Positions 6,710 through 13,218 of a stretch of 16,622 bases of DNA are shown piece after piece. How positions within the stretch are numbered: position 1 is the first letter of the stretch; each line of letters begins with the position of its first letter. A model generated the notes under the pieces. The model saw nothing but the letters and a program-made list of their open reading frames with translations, did not search any database and had not been told where the DNA came from. This stretch comes from JBKJZO01 sp046715235 (GTDB taxonomy: Bacteria; Actinomycetota; Actinomycetes; BP-191): positions 1 to 16,622 of the forward strand of contig JBKJZO010000141.1 of NCBI GenBank assembly GCA_046715235.1, in the 5' to 3' direction. The translations under genes and the position numbers were made by a program.

Positions 6710-6727
6710 CCATACGCTTCCGTATGG
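6710..6727. promoter_or_regulatory. Palindromic operator copy 1 (probable TetR site)
   Basis: CCATACGCTTCCGTATGG has 7-bp inverted arms (CCATACG/CGTATGG) around a 4-bp centre. It abuts the ribosome binding site of the SRPBCC gene and is identical to the copy at 6733-6750. A repressor bound here would cover the probable transcription start. Confidence 0.75.
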
Positions 6728-6731
6728 GAGA

Positions 6732-6737
6732 ACCATA
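6732..6737 (-). promoter_or_regulatory. Putative -10 element (TATGGT) of the SRPBCC gene
   Basis: On the minus strand the downstream edge of operator copy 2 plus the next base reads TATGGT, which fits TANNNT. It predicts transcription starting near 6725, inside operator copy 1, and a leader of about 24 bases that includes GGAGG before ATG 6701. The same hexamer occurs at the third operator in front of tetR. No -35 element is visible. Confidence 0.35.
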
Positions 6738-6750
6738 CGCTTCCGTATGG
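6733..6750. promoter_or_regulatory. Palindromic operator copy 2 (probable TetR site)
   Basis: This exact second copy of CCATACGCTTCCGTATGG is separated from copy 1 by 5 bases (GAGAA), a 23-bp centre-to-centre distance of roughly two helical turns. Tandem identical palindromes upstream of a gene, beside a TetR gene, are typical of cooperative binding of two repressor dimers. Confidence 0.75.
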
Positions 6751-6798
6751 CCAGGACGCCAGTCGGAGGGCCGTGAGCTGCGTCACGCCAGCGGAGCT

Positions 6799-7383
6799 TC
6801 AGCCGAGAAGCGAATTGATGAGGTCGTCGACGAGCCGGATGCGCTCACGCGCCGGAAGCAGACGACCTGGGGCAGCACCGGCGATCTGGTAGAGCCCGAC
6901 ATATTCGGCGTAAGCGCGCATGGCATTGCGATTGGCAAGAGGCTTCGGCTGTCCGATTTCGCGAAACAGACCGGTCAGGTAGTCGAGGCGCCGCCCGGTG
7001 ACCCGTTCCAGTACCGGGGCAACCTGTGCATCGTCAGCCGCGGTCGACAACGCGAGTAGCAACCGGCCGCCCTCTTCCTCCGCGAACGCGAGCTGCATCA
7101 GCATCCGCAATCGCTCGGCAGCGGTCGGTAGCCGCTCGAGGTGCTCGATCACCTCTGTAGTCTCTTCCTGCTCCCACAGGGTCATCGCCGCATCGAGCAA
7201 CGCCTGACGATTCGCGAAATGCCAGTAGAAGCTGCCTTTGGTCACGCCGAGCTGCCTGGCAAGCGGCTCGATCGAGAGCGCGGAGACTCCGGACGTCGCC
7301 ATCAACGTCAGCGCGGCGCGGCACCAGTCCTCGGGTGCCAGCCTGCTCTGTTCCTGGTCTCGCTTCGACGTCGCCCTTGCCAC
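6799..7383 (-). CDS. TetR-family transcriptional regulator
   Basis: The 194-aa product has an N-terminal TetR helix-turn-helix (about 36-57: LSIEPLARQLGVTKGSFYWHF, ending in the family's hallmark SFYWHF) and an all-helical ligand-binding and dimerisation domain (about 65-190). It is probably a ligand-released repressor of the downstream SRPBCC gene (97-base gap with two operators) and of itself. GTG 7383 is preferred as start: TATGGT lies 7 bases upstream, consistent with a leaderless transcript, and an 18-bp operator-like palindrome overlaps that element. ATG 7395 lies within the palindrome and GTG 7425 lies upstream of it; both are in frame and possible. The divergent neighbour is adk. The ligand cannot be predicted. 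Confidence 0.85.
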   Translation of the reverse strand: MARATSKRDQEQSRLAPEDWCRAALTLMATSGVSALSIEPLARQLGVTKGSFYWHFANRQALLDAAMTLWEQEETTEVIEHLERLPTAAERLRMLMQLAFAEEEGGRLLLALSTAADDAQVAPVLERVTGRRLDYLTGLFREIGQPKPLANRNAMRAYAEYVGLYQIAGAAPGRLLPARERIRLVDDLINSLLG

Positions 7384-7390
7384 GCCGGCG

Positions 7391-7396
7391 ACCATA
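7391..7396 (-). promoter_or_regulatory. Putative -10 element (TATGGT) for leaderless tetR transcription
   Basis: TATGGT on the minus strand ends 7 bases before GTG 7383 and is formed by the edge of the third operator-like palindrome plus one base, as in front of the SRPBCC gene. A repressor bound to the palindrome would block this promoter. Confidence 0.35.
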
Positions 7397-7409
7397 CCCC
7401 GCCGTACGG
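7392..7409. promoter_or_regulatory. Diverged third operator copy at the tetR start (probable autoregulation)
   Basis: CCATACCCCGCCGTACGG matches the 18-bp operator at 14 of 18 positions. The left half-site CCATAC is intact and the right half reads GTACGG instead of GTATGG. It lies 9 bases upstream of GTG 7383, the same distance as operator copy 1 from the SRPBCC ATG. This supports a self-regulating TetR, probably with weaker binding here. Confidence 0.55.
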
Positions 7410-7426
7410 ACCGGCCAGGGCACAAA

Positions 7427-7457
7427 GATCACAGCGGCGGGCATTCCCGCCGCGATC
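7427..7457. repeat. Strong stem-loop between tetR and adk
   Basis: Perfect 8-bp arms GCGGCGGG (7434-7441) and CCCGCCGC (7446-7453) flank a CATT loop. Outer GATC tetramers (7427-7430 and 7454-7457) extend the pairing across a 3-base bulge (ACA). There is no T-run, so it is not an ordinary terminator. It could be an operator or a structured adk leader, depending on where adk transcription starts. Nothing else is evident in the rest of the 134-base intergenic region. Confidence 0.5.
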
Positions 7458-7517
7458 TGGGCCTTACCTTGGGCAGACCGGCCCTCGAGCCCAAGCTACC
7501 GGTGGAAGGACACGTAC

Positions 7518-8096
7518 ATGCGCGTGCTGCTCGTCGGAGCGCCCGGCTCCGGCAAAGGAACCCAGGCCAAACTGCTCGCCGCGCACTTCGGCGTACCGCA
7601 CATCTCCAGCGGTCAGCTGCTACGCGACCACATGGCTCAGGGGACCGAAGAAGGACGCGCGGCAGCGGCGCTCGTCGACGCGGGCGACTTCGTTCCCGAC
7701 GAGCTGGTCGCAGCGGTTCTGCGCGACCCAGTGCAACGCGCGGCTGCAGGCGGCGGCTACATCCTCGACGGGTTCCCGCGCACGCTCACCCAGGCACAGC
7801 ACGTGCAGCTCAACGCGGAAGGCACGGACTTCGCGGTCGAGACTGCAGTCAACCTCGACGTTCCGCACGACGAGCTGGTACGCCGCCTGCTCGCCCGGGC
7901 GCGCGGCGCAGACGACACCCGCAACGTCATAGAGCACCGGCTCGATGTGTTCGACACGCGCACCCGCCCGATGCTCGAGTTCTTCGACCAGCGCGGGGAG
8001 CTGGTGACCGTCGACGGGGGCCGACCGGTCGACGAGGTCACCACGTCGATCGTGCAACAGCTCGAGAACTTCTTCGCGAAGAAACCGCGCAGCTAA
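7518..8096 (+). CDS. adk: Adenylate kinase (short-LID type)
   Basis: Adenylate kinase interconverts ATP + AMP and 2 ADP in the cytoplasm. The 192-aa product has the P-loop GAPGSGKGTQ (residues 7-16), the AMP-binding segment ISSGQLLRDH (usually ISTGD/E-x-x-R), the GYILDGFPRTLTQAQ motif, and a short LID (ARGADDTRNVIEHRLDVF) like the 181-aa M. tuberculosis enzyme, without the zinc or long LID. ATG 7518 has GGAAGGA seven bases upstream; the open frame runs further upstream but without homology. In actinobacteria the main adk usually lies in the ribosomal protein operon between secY and map, so this isolated gene may be a second copy. The SSGQ variant fits a paralogue but does not prove one. Its TAA overlaps the rhaB TAG on the other strand. 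Confidence 0.9.
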   Translation: MRVLLVGAPGSGKGTQAKLLAAHFGVPHISSGQLLRDHMAQGTEEGRAAAALVDAGDFVPDELVAAVLRDPVQRAAAGGGYILDGFPRTLTQAQHVQLNAEGTDFAVETAVNLDVPHDELVRRLLARARGADDTRNVIEHRLDVFDTRTRPMLEFFDQRGELVTVDGGRPVDEVTTSIVQQLENFFAKKPRS

Positions 8097-9556
8097 CGCC
8101 GCAGGCGGGCCGCGACCGCGGCCCACGCCGACCGATCACCGCGCGGCTCGTACCGGCGCACCTCCTGTGTCTGCCTGCTCAGCGAGCGCATCTCGGCGAG
8201 CCCGCCACTTACCGCGCCGGCCGCTCGCGCCTGCACGAGCACGTTGCCGATCGCCGCCGCCTCCACCGGGCCGGCGATCACCGGTAGCCCGCACGCGTCC
8301 GCGGTCAGCTGGCACAGCAGCTCGTTGCGGACACCGCCGCCGACGATGTGCACGACGTCGACGAAGTGGCCGGAGAGCTCGGCCGCCTCCCGCACCGCAG
8401 CTCCGTAGGCGAGCGCGAGGCTGTCCAGGATGCACCGCACCATCGCCGCCGGTGTGGCCGGCGGCCGCTGACCGAGGGCGACGCAGGCGGCCGCGATGCG
8501 GGCGGGCATGTCCCCGACAGGGAGGAAGGCCGGATCGGCGGCGTCGACCACGGCCGAGAAGGCCGGCATCTGCGCTGCGTCGCGAAGCAGCGCCGGCAGA
8601 TCCGCCGGACCCGACGCCTCCCACGCGCGCAGGCATTCCTGCAGCAGCCAGAGTCCCATGACGTTGCGCAGATACCTGACCGTGCCGTCTACACCGACCT
8701 CGTTGGTGAAGTTCGCGCGGCGACTGGCCTCGGTGAGCACCGGTTGCTGCAGTTCGACGCCGACCAACGACCAGGTGCCGCACGAGATGTAAGCGAAGCG
8801 CTCGCCCGACGCAGGCACGCCCGCGACGGCCGACGCGGTGTCGTGCGACGCCACCGCCGTCACCTCGACGGGGCCGGGCAAACCCGTCCGCTCGACGACG
8901 GACCGCAGCAGCACCCCCGCCGCATCACCGGGCCGGCACAGGGTTGGGAAGATCCGCTCCGGCAGGCCGAGGGTCTTGATCAAGTGCGTCGACCACGATC
9001 GCGCAGCGACGTCGTACAGCTGCGTCGTCGAGGCGTTCGTCATTTCCGCGCCGATCTCGCCGGTGAGCCAGTAGGTCAGCAGATCGGGAATCAGCAGCAT
9101 GCTGTGCGCCGCCGCGAGTCTCGGTCCGTCGAGCTCGGACATCAGCTGGTACAGCGTGTTGAACGGCTGCTGCTGCACGCCGGTGCTGCGGTATAGCTCC
9201 GCGGGAGAGACGACCAAGGCGACCCGCTCCGGCACCCCCGTCGTGCGGGGGTCGCGGTAGTGCACCGGGTTGCCGATCAGCACACCGCGCTCGTCGAGCA
9301 GCCCGTAGTCGACGGCCCACGAGTCGATGCCGATGCGATCGAGACCGCCGGCTCGGGCGCCCGCGGTGCCGATCCCCTCCAGCACCCCGCGGTACAGCCA
9401 GTGGATGTCCCACTGCAGCTGGCCATCGACGTGCACCGGGTTGTTGGCGAAGCGGTTGACCTCGGTGACCTCGAGTACGCCGTCGCCGACGGTCCCTAGC
9501 ATGACCCGGCCGCTGGACGCGCCAAGGTCGACCGCGGCGACCCGCACGCCGATCAC
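8093..9556 (-). CDS. rhaB: L-rhamnulokinase
   Basis: RhaB phosphorylates L-rhamnulose to L-rhamnulose 1-phosphate using ATP. The 487-aa product is an FGGY-family sugar kinase of normal length: N-terminal phosphate motif AAVDLGASSGRVMLG (residues 7-21), substrate-side GIDSWAVDYGLLD (76-88), the catalytic Asp239 in VASHDTASAV, NVMGLWLLQECLRAW, and the C-terminal adenosine motif VHIVGGGVRNELLCQLTADA. GTG 9556 starts 10 bases after the stop of the aldolase/dehydrogenase gene and directly precedes the first conserved strand; GTG 9547 (three codons later) is also possible. It is the last gene of the rhamnose operon. It converges on adk with a 4-base overlap, so no terminator separates them. Confidence 0.92.
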   Translation of the reverse strand: MIGVRVAAVDLGASSGRVMLGTVGDGVLEVTEVNRFANNPVHVDGQLQWDIHWLYRGVLEGIGTAGARAGGLDRIGIDSWAVDYGLLDERGVLIGNPVHYRDPRTTGVPERVALVVSPAELYRSTGVQQQPFNTLYQLMSELDGPRLAAAHSMLLIPDLLTYWLTGEIGAEMTNASTTQLYDVAARSWSTHLIKTLGLPERIFPTLCRPGDAAGVLLRSVVERTGLPGPVEVTAVASHDTASAVAGVPASGERFAYISCGTWSLVGVELQQPVLTEASRRANFTNEVGVDGTVRYLRNVMGLWLLQECLRAWEASGPADLPALLRDAAQMPAFSAVVDAADPAFLPVGDMPARIAAACVALGQRPPATPAAMVRCILDSLALAYGAAVREAAELSGHFVDVVHIVGGGVRNELLCQLTADACGLPVIAGPVEAAAIGNVLVQARAAGAVSGGLAEMRSLSRQTQEVRRYEPRGDRSAWAAVAARLRR

Positions 9557-9566
9557 GCCGGCACCG

Positions 9567-11618
9567 TCACCGCAGGAACGCGGCCGCGACGCCGGCGTCG
9601 ACCGGGATGTGCAGTCCTGTCGTGTGCGACAACTCACCGCCGGTGAGAGCGAACACCGCGTTCGCGACGTGTTCGGGAAGCACCTCCATTTTCAGGAGTG
9701 TGCGCTTCGCGTAGAACGCGCCGAGCTCCTCTTCCGGTACGCCGTACACGGCGGCCCGCTCCGCGCCCCAACCCGAGGCGAAGATTCCCGAGCCGCGGAC
9801 GACGCCGTCCGGATTGACGCCGTTGACCCTGATCCCGTACTCGCCGAGCTCTGCCGCAAGAAGGCGCACCTGGTGTGCCTGGTCGGCCTTCGTGGCGCCG
9901 TACGCCACGTTGTTCGGTCCGGCAAAGACCGCGTTCTTGCTGGAGATGTAGACGATGTCGCCGCCCAGCTGCTGCGCGATCATCAGCCGCGCCGCGGCCC
10001 GCGACATGAGAAACGAACCCCGCGCCATTACGTCGTGCTGGAGGTCCCAGTCGGCAACGCTCGTGTCGAGCAGGCTCTTGGAGATCGAGAGGCCGGCGTT
10101 GTTGACGACGAGATCCACACCGCCGAACGCGAGCGCAGCGGCTTCGATCGACGCCGAGATCTGCTCCTCGCTGGTGACGTCGACGGTCGACGCGACCGCG
10201 ACGTCGCTGCTGCCGATCTCGCCCGCAACCGTTGCTGCAGCGGCCGCGTCCCGATCCGCAACGACGACGCAGGCACCTTCCGCCGCGAGCCGGTGCGCGA
10301 TCGCGCGGCCGATGCCCGACCCGCCGCCGGTGACCAGCGCGACGCGGCCCGCGAGTGGCTTCGGCTTGGGCATCCGCGACAGCTTGAGCTCCTCGAGGGT
10401 CCAGTACTCGATGCGGAACTTCTCCGCCTCGTCGATCGGCTCGTAGGTCGAGATGCCCTCCGCGCCGCGCATCACGTTGATCGCGTTGAGGTAGAACTCG
10501 CCGGCCACTCTCGCCGTCTGCTTGTTGGCGCCGAAGCTGAACATCCCGACGCCGGGCACGAGCACGATCGCGGGGTCGGCCCCGCGCATCGGCGGTGTCG
10601 CATCGTCGGCGTGCCGGTCGTAGTACGCGCGGTACAGCTCGCGGTATGCCGTGTGCAGCAGCCGCAGCCGGTCCACGACGTCCTCCAGCGGTGCGCCGGC
10701 GGGCAGGTCGACGACGAGCGGCCGCACCTTCGTGCGCAGGAAGTGGTCCGGGCACGACGTACCCAAGGCGGCAAGGCGTGGGTGCTCGGCGCGCGAGAGA
10801 AAGTCGAGCACCGTCGCGCTGTCGTCGAAGTGTCCGACCTGCCGCGCGTCGGTCGACGCGAGACCTCGGATCACCGGCGCGAGCGCAGCCGCGCGGGCGC
10901 GCCGATCGGCGTTGGGGAGCGGCTGGAAGCCGTCGACGACCGCGCCGAACGGCTCCGGCTTCGTATTCGCGCGGATGTACTCCTTCGCCGTCGCAATGAT
11001 GTTCAGTGAGTTGCGCTCGCACTCGTCGCTGGCGGCACCCCACGCGGTGATGCCGTGGCCGCCGAGGATGACGCCGATGGCCTGTGGGTTCGCCCGCCTG
11101 ATCGCCGCGATCTCGAGCCCAAGCTGGAAACCCGGACGCCGCCACGGCACCCACACGACCGTCTCGCCGTAGCACTCCTTGGTGAGACTCTCGCCGTCCG
11201 CCGCCGTCGCGATCGCGATGCCTGCGTCCGGGTGCAGATGGTCGACGTGCGCGTCGTCGAGCAGGGCGTGCATCGCGGTGTCGATCGACGGCGCGGCGCC
11301 GCCCTTGCCGTGCAGGCAGAAATCGAGTGCGGCAACCATCTCGTCCTCGCGCTCGACGCCGGGATAGACGCCGACGAGTGAGCGCAACCGGTCGAGGCGG
11401 AGCACCGCAAGGCCCGCCTCGGTGAGTGTTCCCAGGTCGCCGCCTGATCCCTTCACGTACAGCAGTTCGACGTCAGAGCCGGTCACCGGATCGGCCGCGA
11501 CCGTCTTGCAGGACGCGTTGCCGCCGGCGTAGTTGGTGTTCGTCGGATCGGCGCCGAGCCGGTGGCACCGCTCGATGAGGTCCTCGACATCGCGCGTCGC
11601 CACGGTTACGCGCCCCAT
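9567..11618 (-). CDS. rhaD: Bifunctional L-rhamnulose-1-phosphate aldolase / short-chain dehydrogenase
   Basis: Two enzymes are fused in 683 aa. The class II aldolase part (about 10-410) has NYAGGNASC (29-37), SIDTAMHALL, probable metal ligands His127 and His129 in HLHPDAG, and His188 in ILGGHGITAWG. It should cleave rhamnulose 1-phosphate into dihydroxyacetone phosphate and L-lactaldehyde. The C-terminal short-chain dehydrogenase (about 423-683) has the NAD(P) motif TGGGSGIG (430-437), NNAG (506-509), Ser559/Ser560, and catalytic Tyr573 and Lys577 in YGATK. The family is described as RhaD aldolase-ADH, or RhaEW, with lactaldehyde as the likely dehydrogenase substrate. ATG 11618 overlaps rhaI by 13 bases; GTG 11603 is an alternative start. 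The operon neighbours support the rhamnose role. Confidence 0.9.
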   Translation of the reverse strand: MGRVTVATRDVEDLIERCHRLGADPTNTNYAGGNASCKTVAADPVTGSDVELLYVKGSGGDLGTLTEAGLAVLRLDRLRSLVGVYPGVEREDEMVAALDFCLHGKGGAAPSIDTAMHALLDDAHVDHLHPDAGIAIATAADGESLTKECYGETVVWVPWRRPGFQLGLEIAAIRRANPQAIGVILGGHGITAWGAASDECERNSLNIIATAKEYIRANTKPEPFGAVVDGFQPLPNADRRARAAALAPVIRGLASTDARQVGHFDDSATVLDFLSRAEHPRLAALGTSCPDHFLRTKVRPLVVDLPAGAPLEDVVDRLRLLHTAYRELYRAYYDRHADDATPPMRGADPAIVLVPGVGMFSFGANKQTARVAGEFYLNAINVMRGAEGISTYEPIDEAEKFRIEYWTLEELKLSRMPKPKPLAGRVALVTGGGSGIGRAIAHRLAAEGACVVVADRDAAAAATVAGEIGSSDVAVASTVDVTSEEQISASIEAAALAFGGVDLVVNNAGLSISKSLLDTSVADWDLQHDVMARGSFLMSRAAARLMIAQQLGGDIVYISSKNAVFAGPNNVAYGATKADQAHQVRLLAAELGEYGIRVNGVNPDGVVRGSGIFASGWGAERAAVYGVPEEELGAFYAKRTLLKMEVLPEHVANAVFALTGGELSHTTGLHIPVDAGVAAAFLR

Positions 11619-12781
11619 CCCGCGGCCGCGCCGCCCCGCCGGCTCTCGATGATCGAGTCGGCATATCCGGAACGCGCATACGCAGCGACCGGGTCGGCGT
11701 CCAGTCCGTCCTCTTCCCGCATCCGTGCGAGCAACTCGCGGACGTCGGTGTTGTAGGCGTCCATGACGACAGCGTTCGCGCCCAGTACGTCGCCCGCCTG
11801 CTGTGCCCGGGACAGCGCCTCACGGTCGACCAGCAGCGCCTTCGCAACAGCTTCCTGCACGTTCATGATCGACCTGATCTGTGCCGGGATCTTGGGCTCG
11901 ATGTTGTGGCACTGGTCCAGCATGAACGCGATGGGCGTGTCAGTCGCGAATCCGCCGCCGCCGGCGACCTCGTGCATGATGCGGAAGAGCTGGAACGGAT
12001 CAGCGGAGCCGACCATCAGGTCGTCGTCGGCGTAGAACCGCGAGTTGAAGTCGAAAGCGCCGAGCCGCCCGCTGCGCAGCAGCGAAGCGACGATGAACTC
12101 GATGTTCGTCCCGGGCGCGTGGTGGCCGGTGTCGACGACGACCATCGCCCGCTCTCCCAGGGCCACGCAGTGGATGTACGCCGTGCCCCAGTCGGGAACA
12201 TCGGTGTGGTAGAAGGCCGGCTCGAAGAGCTTGTACTCCAGCAGGATCCGCTGACCATCGCCGAGCCGGGCGTACACAGTGGCCAGCGCTTCCGCGAGCC
12301 GGTCCTGGCGGGCGGCGATGTCGTCCTGACCCGGGTAGTTCGTGCCGTCGGCGAACCACAGCTTAAGGTCACGTGAGCCGGTCGCGTCCATGATGTCGAT
12401 GCAGTCGAGCAGGTGGCGGACCGCCTTGTCCCGGATCCGCGCGTCGGGATGCGTGACGCTCCCGAGCATGTAGTCGCCGTCCTGGAAGGTGTTCGAGTTG
12501 ATGGTGCCGAGTGAGATGCCGCAGTCTGCGGCGTGCGCGGCCAGCTTCTCGTAGTCGTCCACCGCGTCCCAGGGGATGTGTAGCGCGACGCTCGGTGCAG
12601 ATCCCGTGAAGCGGTGAACGGTCGCCGCGTCAGCGATCTTCTCGAACGCATGGCGCGGAACTCCTTGCTGCGGGAACACCTTGAAACGCGTCCCGGAGTT
12701 CCCGAACGCCCACGAAGGCGTCTCGATACGCAGTGATCGCAACGTGCTCTTCACTGCCTCATCGTTGGTCATCGTGTTCAT
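11606..12781 (-). CDS. rhaI: L-rhamnose isomerase
   Basis: This enzyme converts L-rhamnose to L-rhamnulose with divalent metal. The 391-aa product is of the Pseudomonas stutzeri/RhaI type (TIM barrel), not E. coli RhaA. Recognisable parts are SWAFGNSGTRFKVF (23-36), LHIPWD (67-72), LKLWFADGTNYPGQDD (139-154), the metal-site segments LLEYK (Glu182, Lys184) and VVDTGHHAPGTN (Asp217, His220), and FDFNSRFYADDDLMVGSADP (243-262). ATG 12781 overlaps the rhaM stop as ATGA, which supports this start and means the two genes are translationally coupled; ATG 12772 is also in frame. The 3' end overlaps the downstream aldolase gene. Confidence 0.92.
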   Translation of the reverse strand: MNTMTNDEAVKSTLRSLRIETPSWAFGNSGTRFKVFPQQGVPRHAFEKIADAATVHRFTGSAPSVALHIPWDAVDDYEKLAAHAADCGISLGTINSNTFQDGDYMLGSVTHPDARIRDKAVRHLLDCIDIMDATGSRDLKLWFADGTNYPGQDDIAARQDRLAEALATVYARLGDGQRILLEYKLFEPAFYHTDVPDWGTAYIHCVALGERAMVVVDTGHHAPGTNIEFIVASLLRSGRLGAFDFNSRFYADDDLMVGSADPFQLFRIMHEVAGGGGFATDTPIAFMLDQCHNIEPKIPAQIRSIMNVQEAVAKALLVDREALSRAQQAGDVLGANAVVMDAYNTDVRELLARMREEDGLDADPVAAYARSGYADSIIESRRGGAAAGWGA

Positions 12782-13143
12782 CTCTCTGGGTCGGTTCGGC
12801 TGCCGTGGTGCGCATCCGGTCGGGGAGCCAGGTGGAAGATCTCGTCGAGCCGTGTGAATGCCGCGTCGGGCCGATTTCCGTCGAGCCCTTCGAAGAACAG
12901 CGCCATCTCCGCCTGCCAGCGTCGGTTGACGTCACGTTCGGCCATGCCGCGGAGCGCGCGATCGAGATCGGCAGTCTCGAAGTAGCCGACCAAGGTGCCG
13001 TCCGCGTCGAGGAAGAGCGAATAGTTCGACCAGCCGGTTTCACGCAGTGCCTGCTGCATGTCCGGCCAGACCTCTTTGTGCCGTCGGACGTACTCGTCGG
13101 TCATGTCCGCACGCACCGCGAGCCGGAAGCACACGCGTTCCAT
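12778..13143 (-). CDS. rhaM: L-rhamnose mutarotase
   Basis: RhaM interconverts the alpha and beta anomers of L-rhamnose, supplying the form used by the isomerase. The 121-aa product is a dimeric alpha/beta ferredoxin-like protein of about usual size (E. coli about 104 aa, here with an added C-terminal tail). It has MERVCFRLAV, the active-site segment EYVRRHKEVWP with Tyr18 and His22, SNYSLFL with Tyr41, VGYFE, and Trp76. ATG 13143 is preceded by GAGGAGG at 6-base spacing, the strongest ribosome site in the operon. That fits a gene re-initiating after the hairpin-bearing gap downstream of the binding-protein gene. Confidence 0.92.
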   Translation of the reverse strand: MERVCFRLAVRADMTDEYVRRHKEVWPDMQQALRETGWSNYSLFLDADGTLVGYFETADLDRALRGMAERDVNRRWQAEMALFFEGLDGNRPDAAFTRLDEIFHLAPRPDAHHGSRTDPER

Positions 13144-13168
13144 CGCTGCCTCCTCGCTGGGGGGGCCC

Positions 13169-13194
13169 GGCGGGCCCGGGATCCCGGGCCCGCC
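13169..13194. repeat. Perfect 26-bp GC-only-core palindrome between rhaS and rhaM
   Basis: Thirteen-base arms (GGCGGGCCCGGGA and its exact reverse complement) meet with no spacer in the 75-base gap between the binding-protein gene and rhaM. In RNA this forms a very stable hairpin. No T-run follows on the minus strand, so it is more likely to stabilise or separate the upstream transporter mRNA than to stop transcription fully. It ends 14 bases before the rhaM ribosome site. The DNA palindrome could also be a protein site. Confidence 0.7.
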
Positions 13195-13218
13195 TTCGAC
13201 ACCCCTTGTCGCGCCTGC

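Noticed and set aside
9327..11009. Long plus-strand open frame (560 codons) opposite the aldolase/dehydrogenase and rhamnulokinase genes
   Set aside because: It is antisense to well-recognised enzymes; its translation is rich in Arg, Asp and His without any family motif, the usual by-product of high G/C third positions.
6699..13153. Shared 13-mer GGAGGCAGCGATG at the SRPBCC and rhaM starts
   Set aside because: Both are good ribosome sites plus start codon in GC-rich context; the identity does not extend further and is most simply coincidence.
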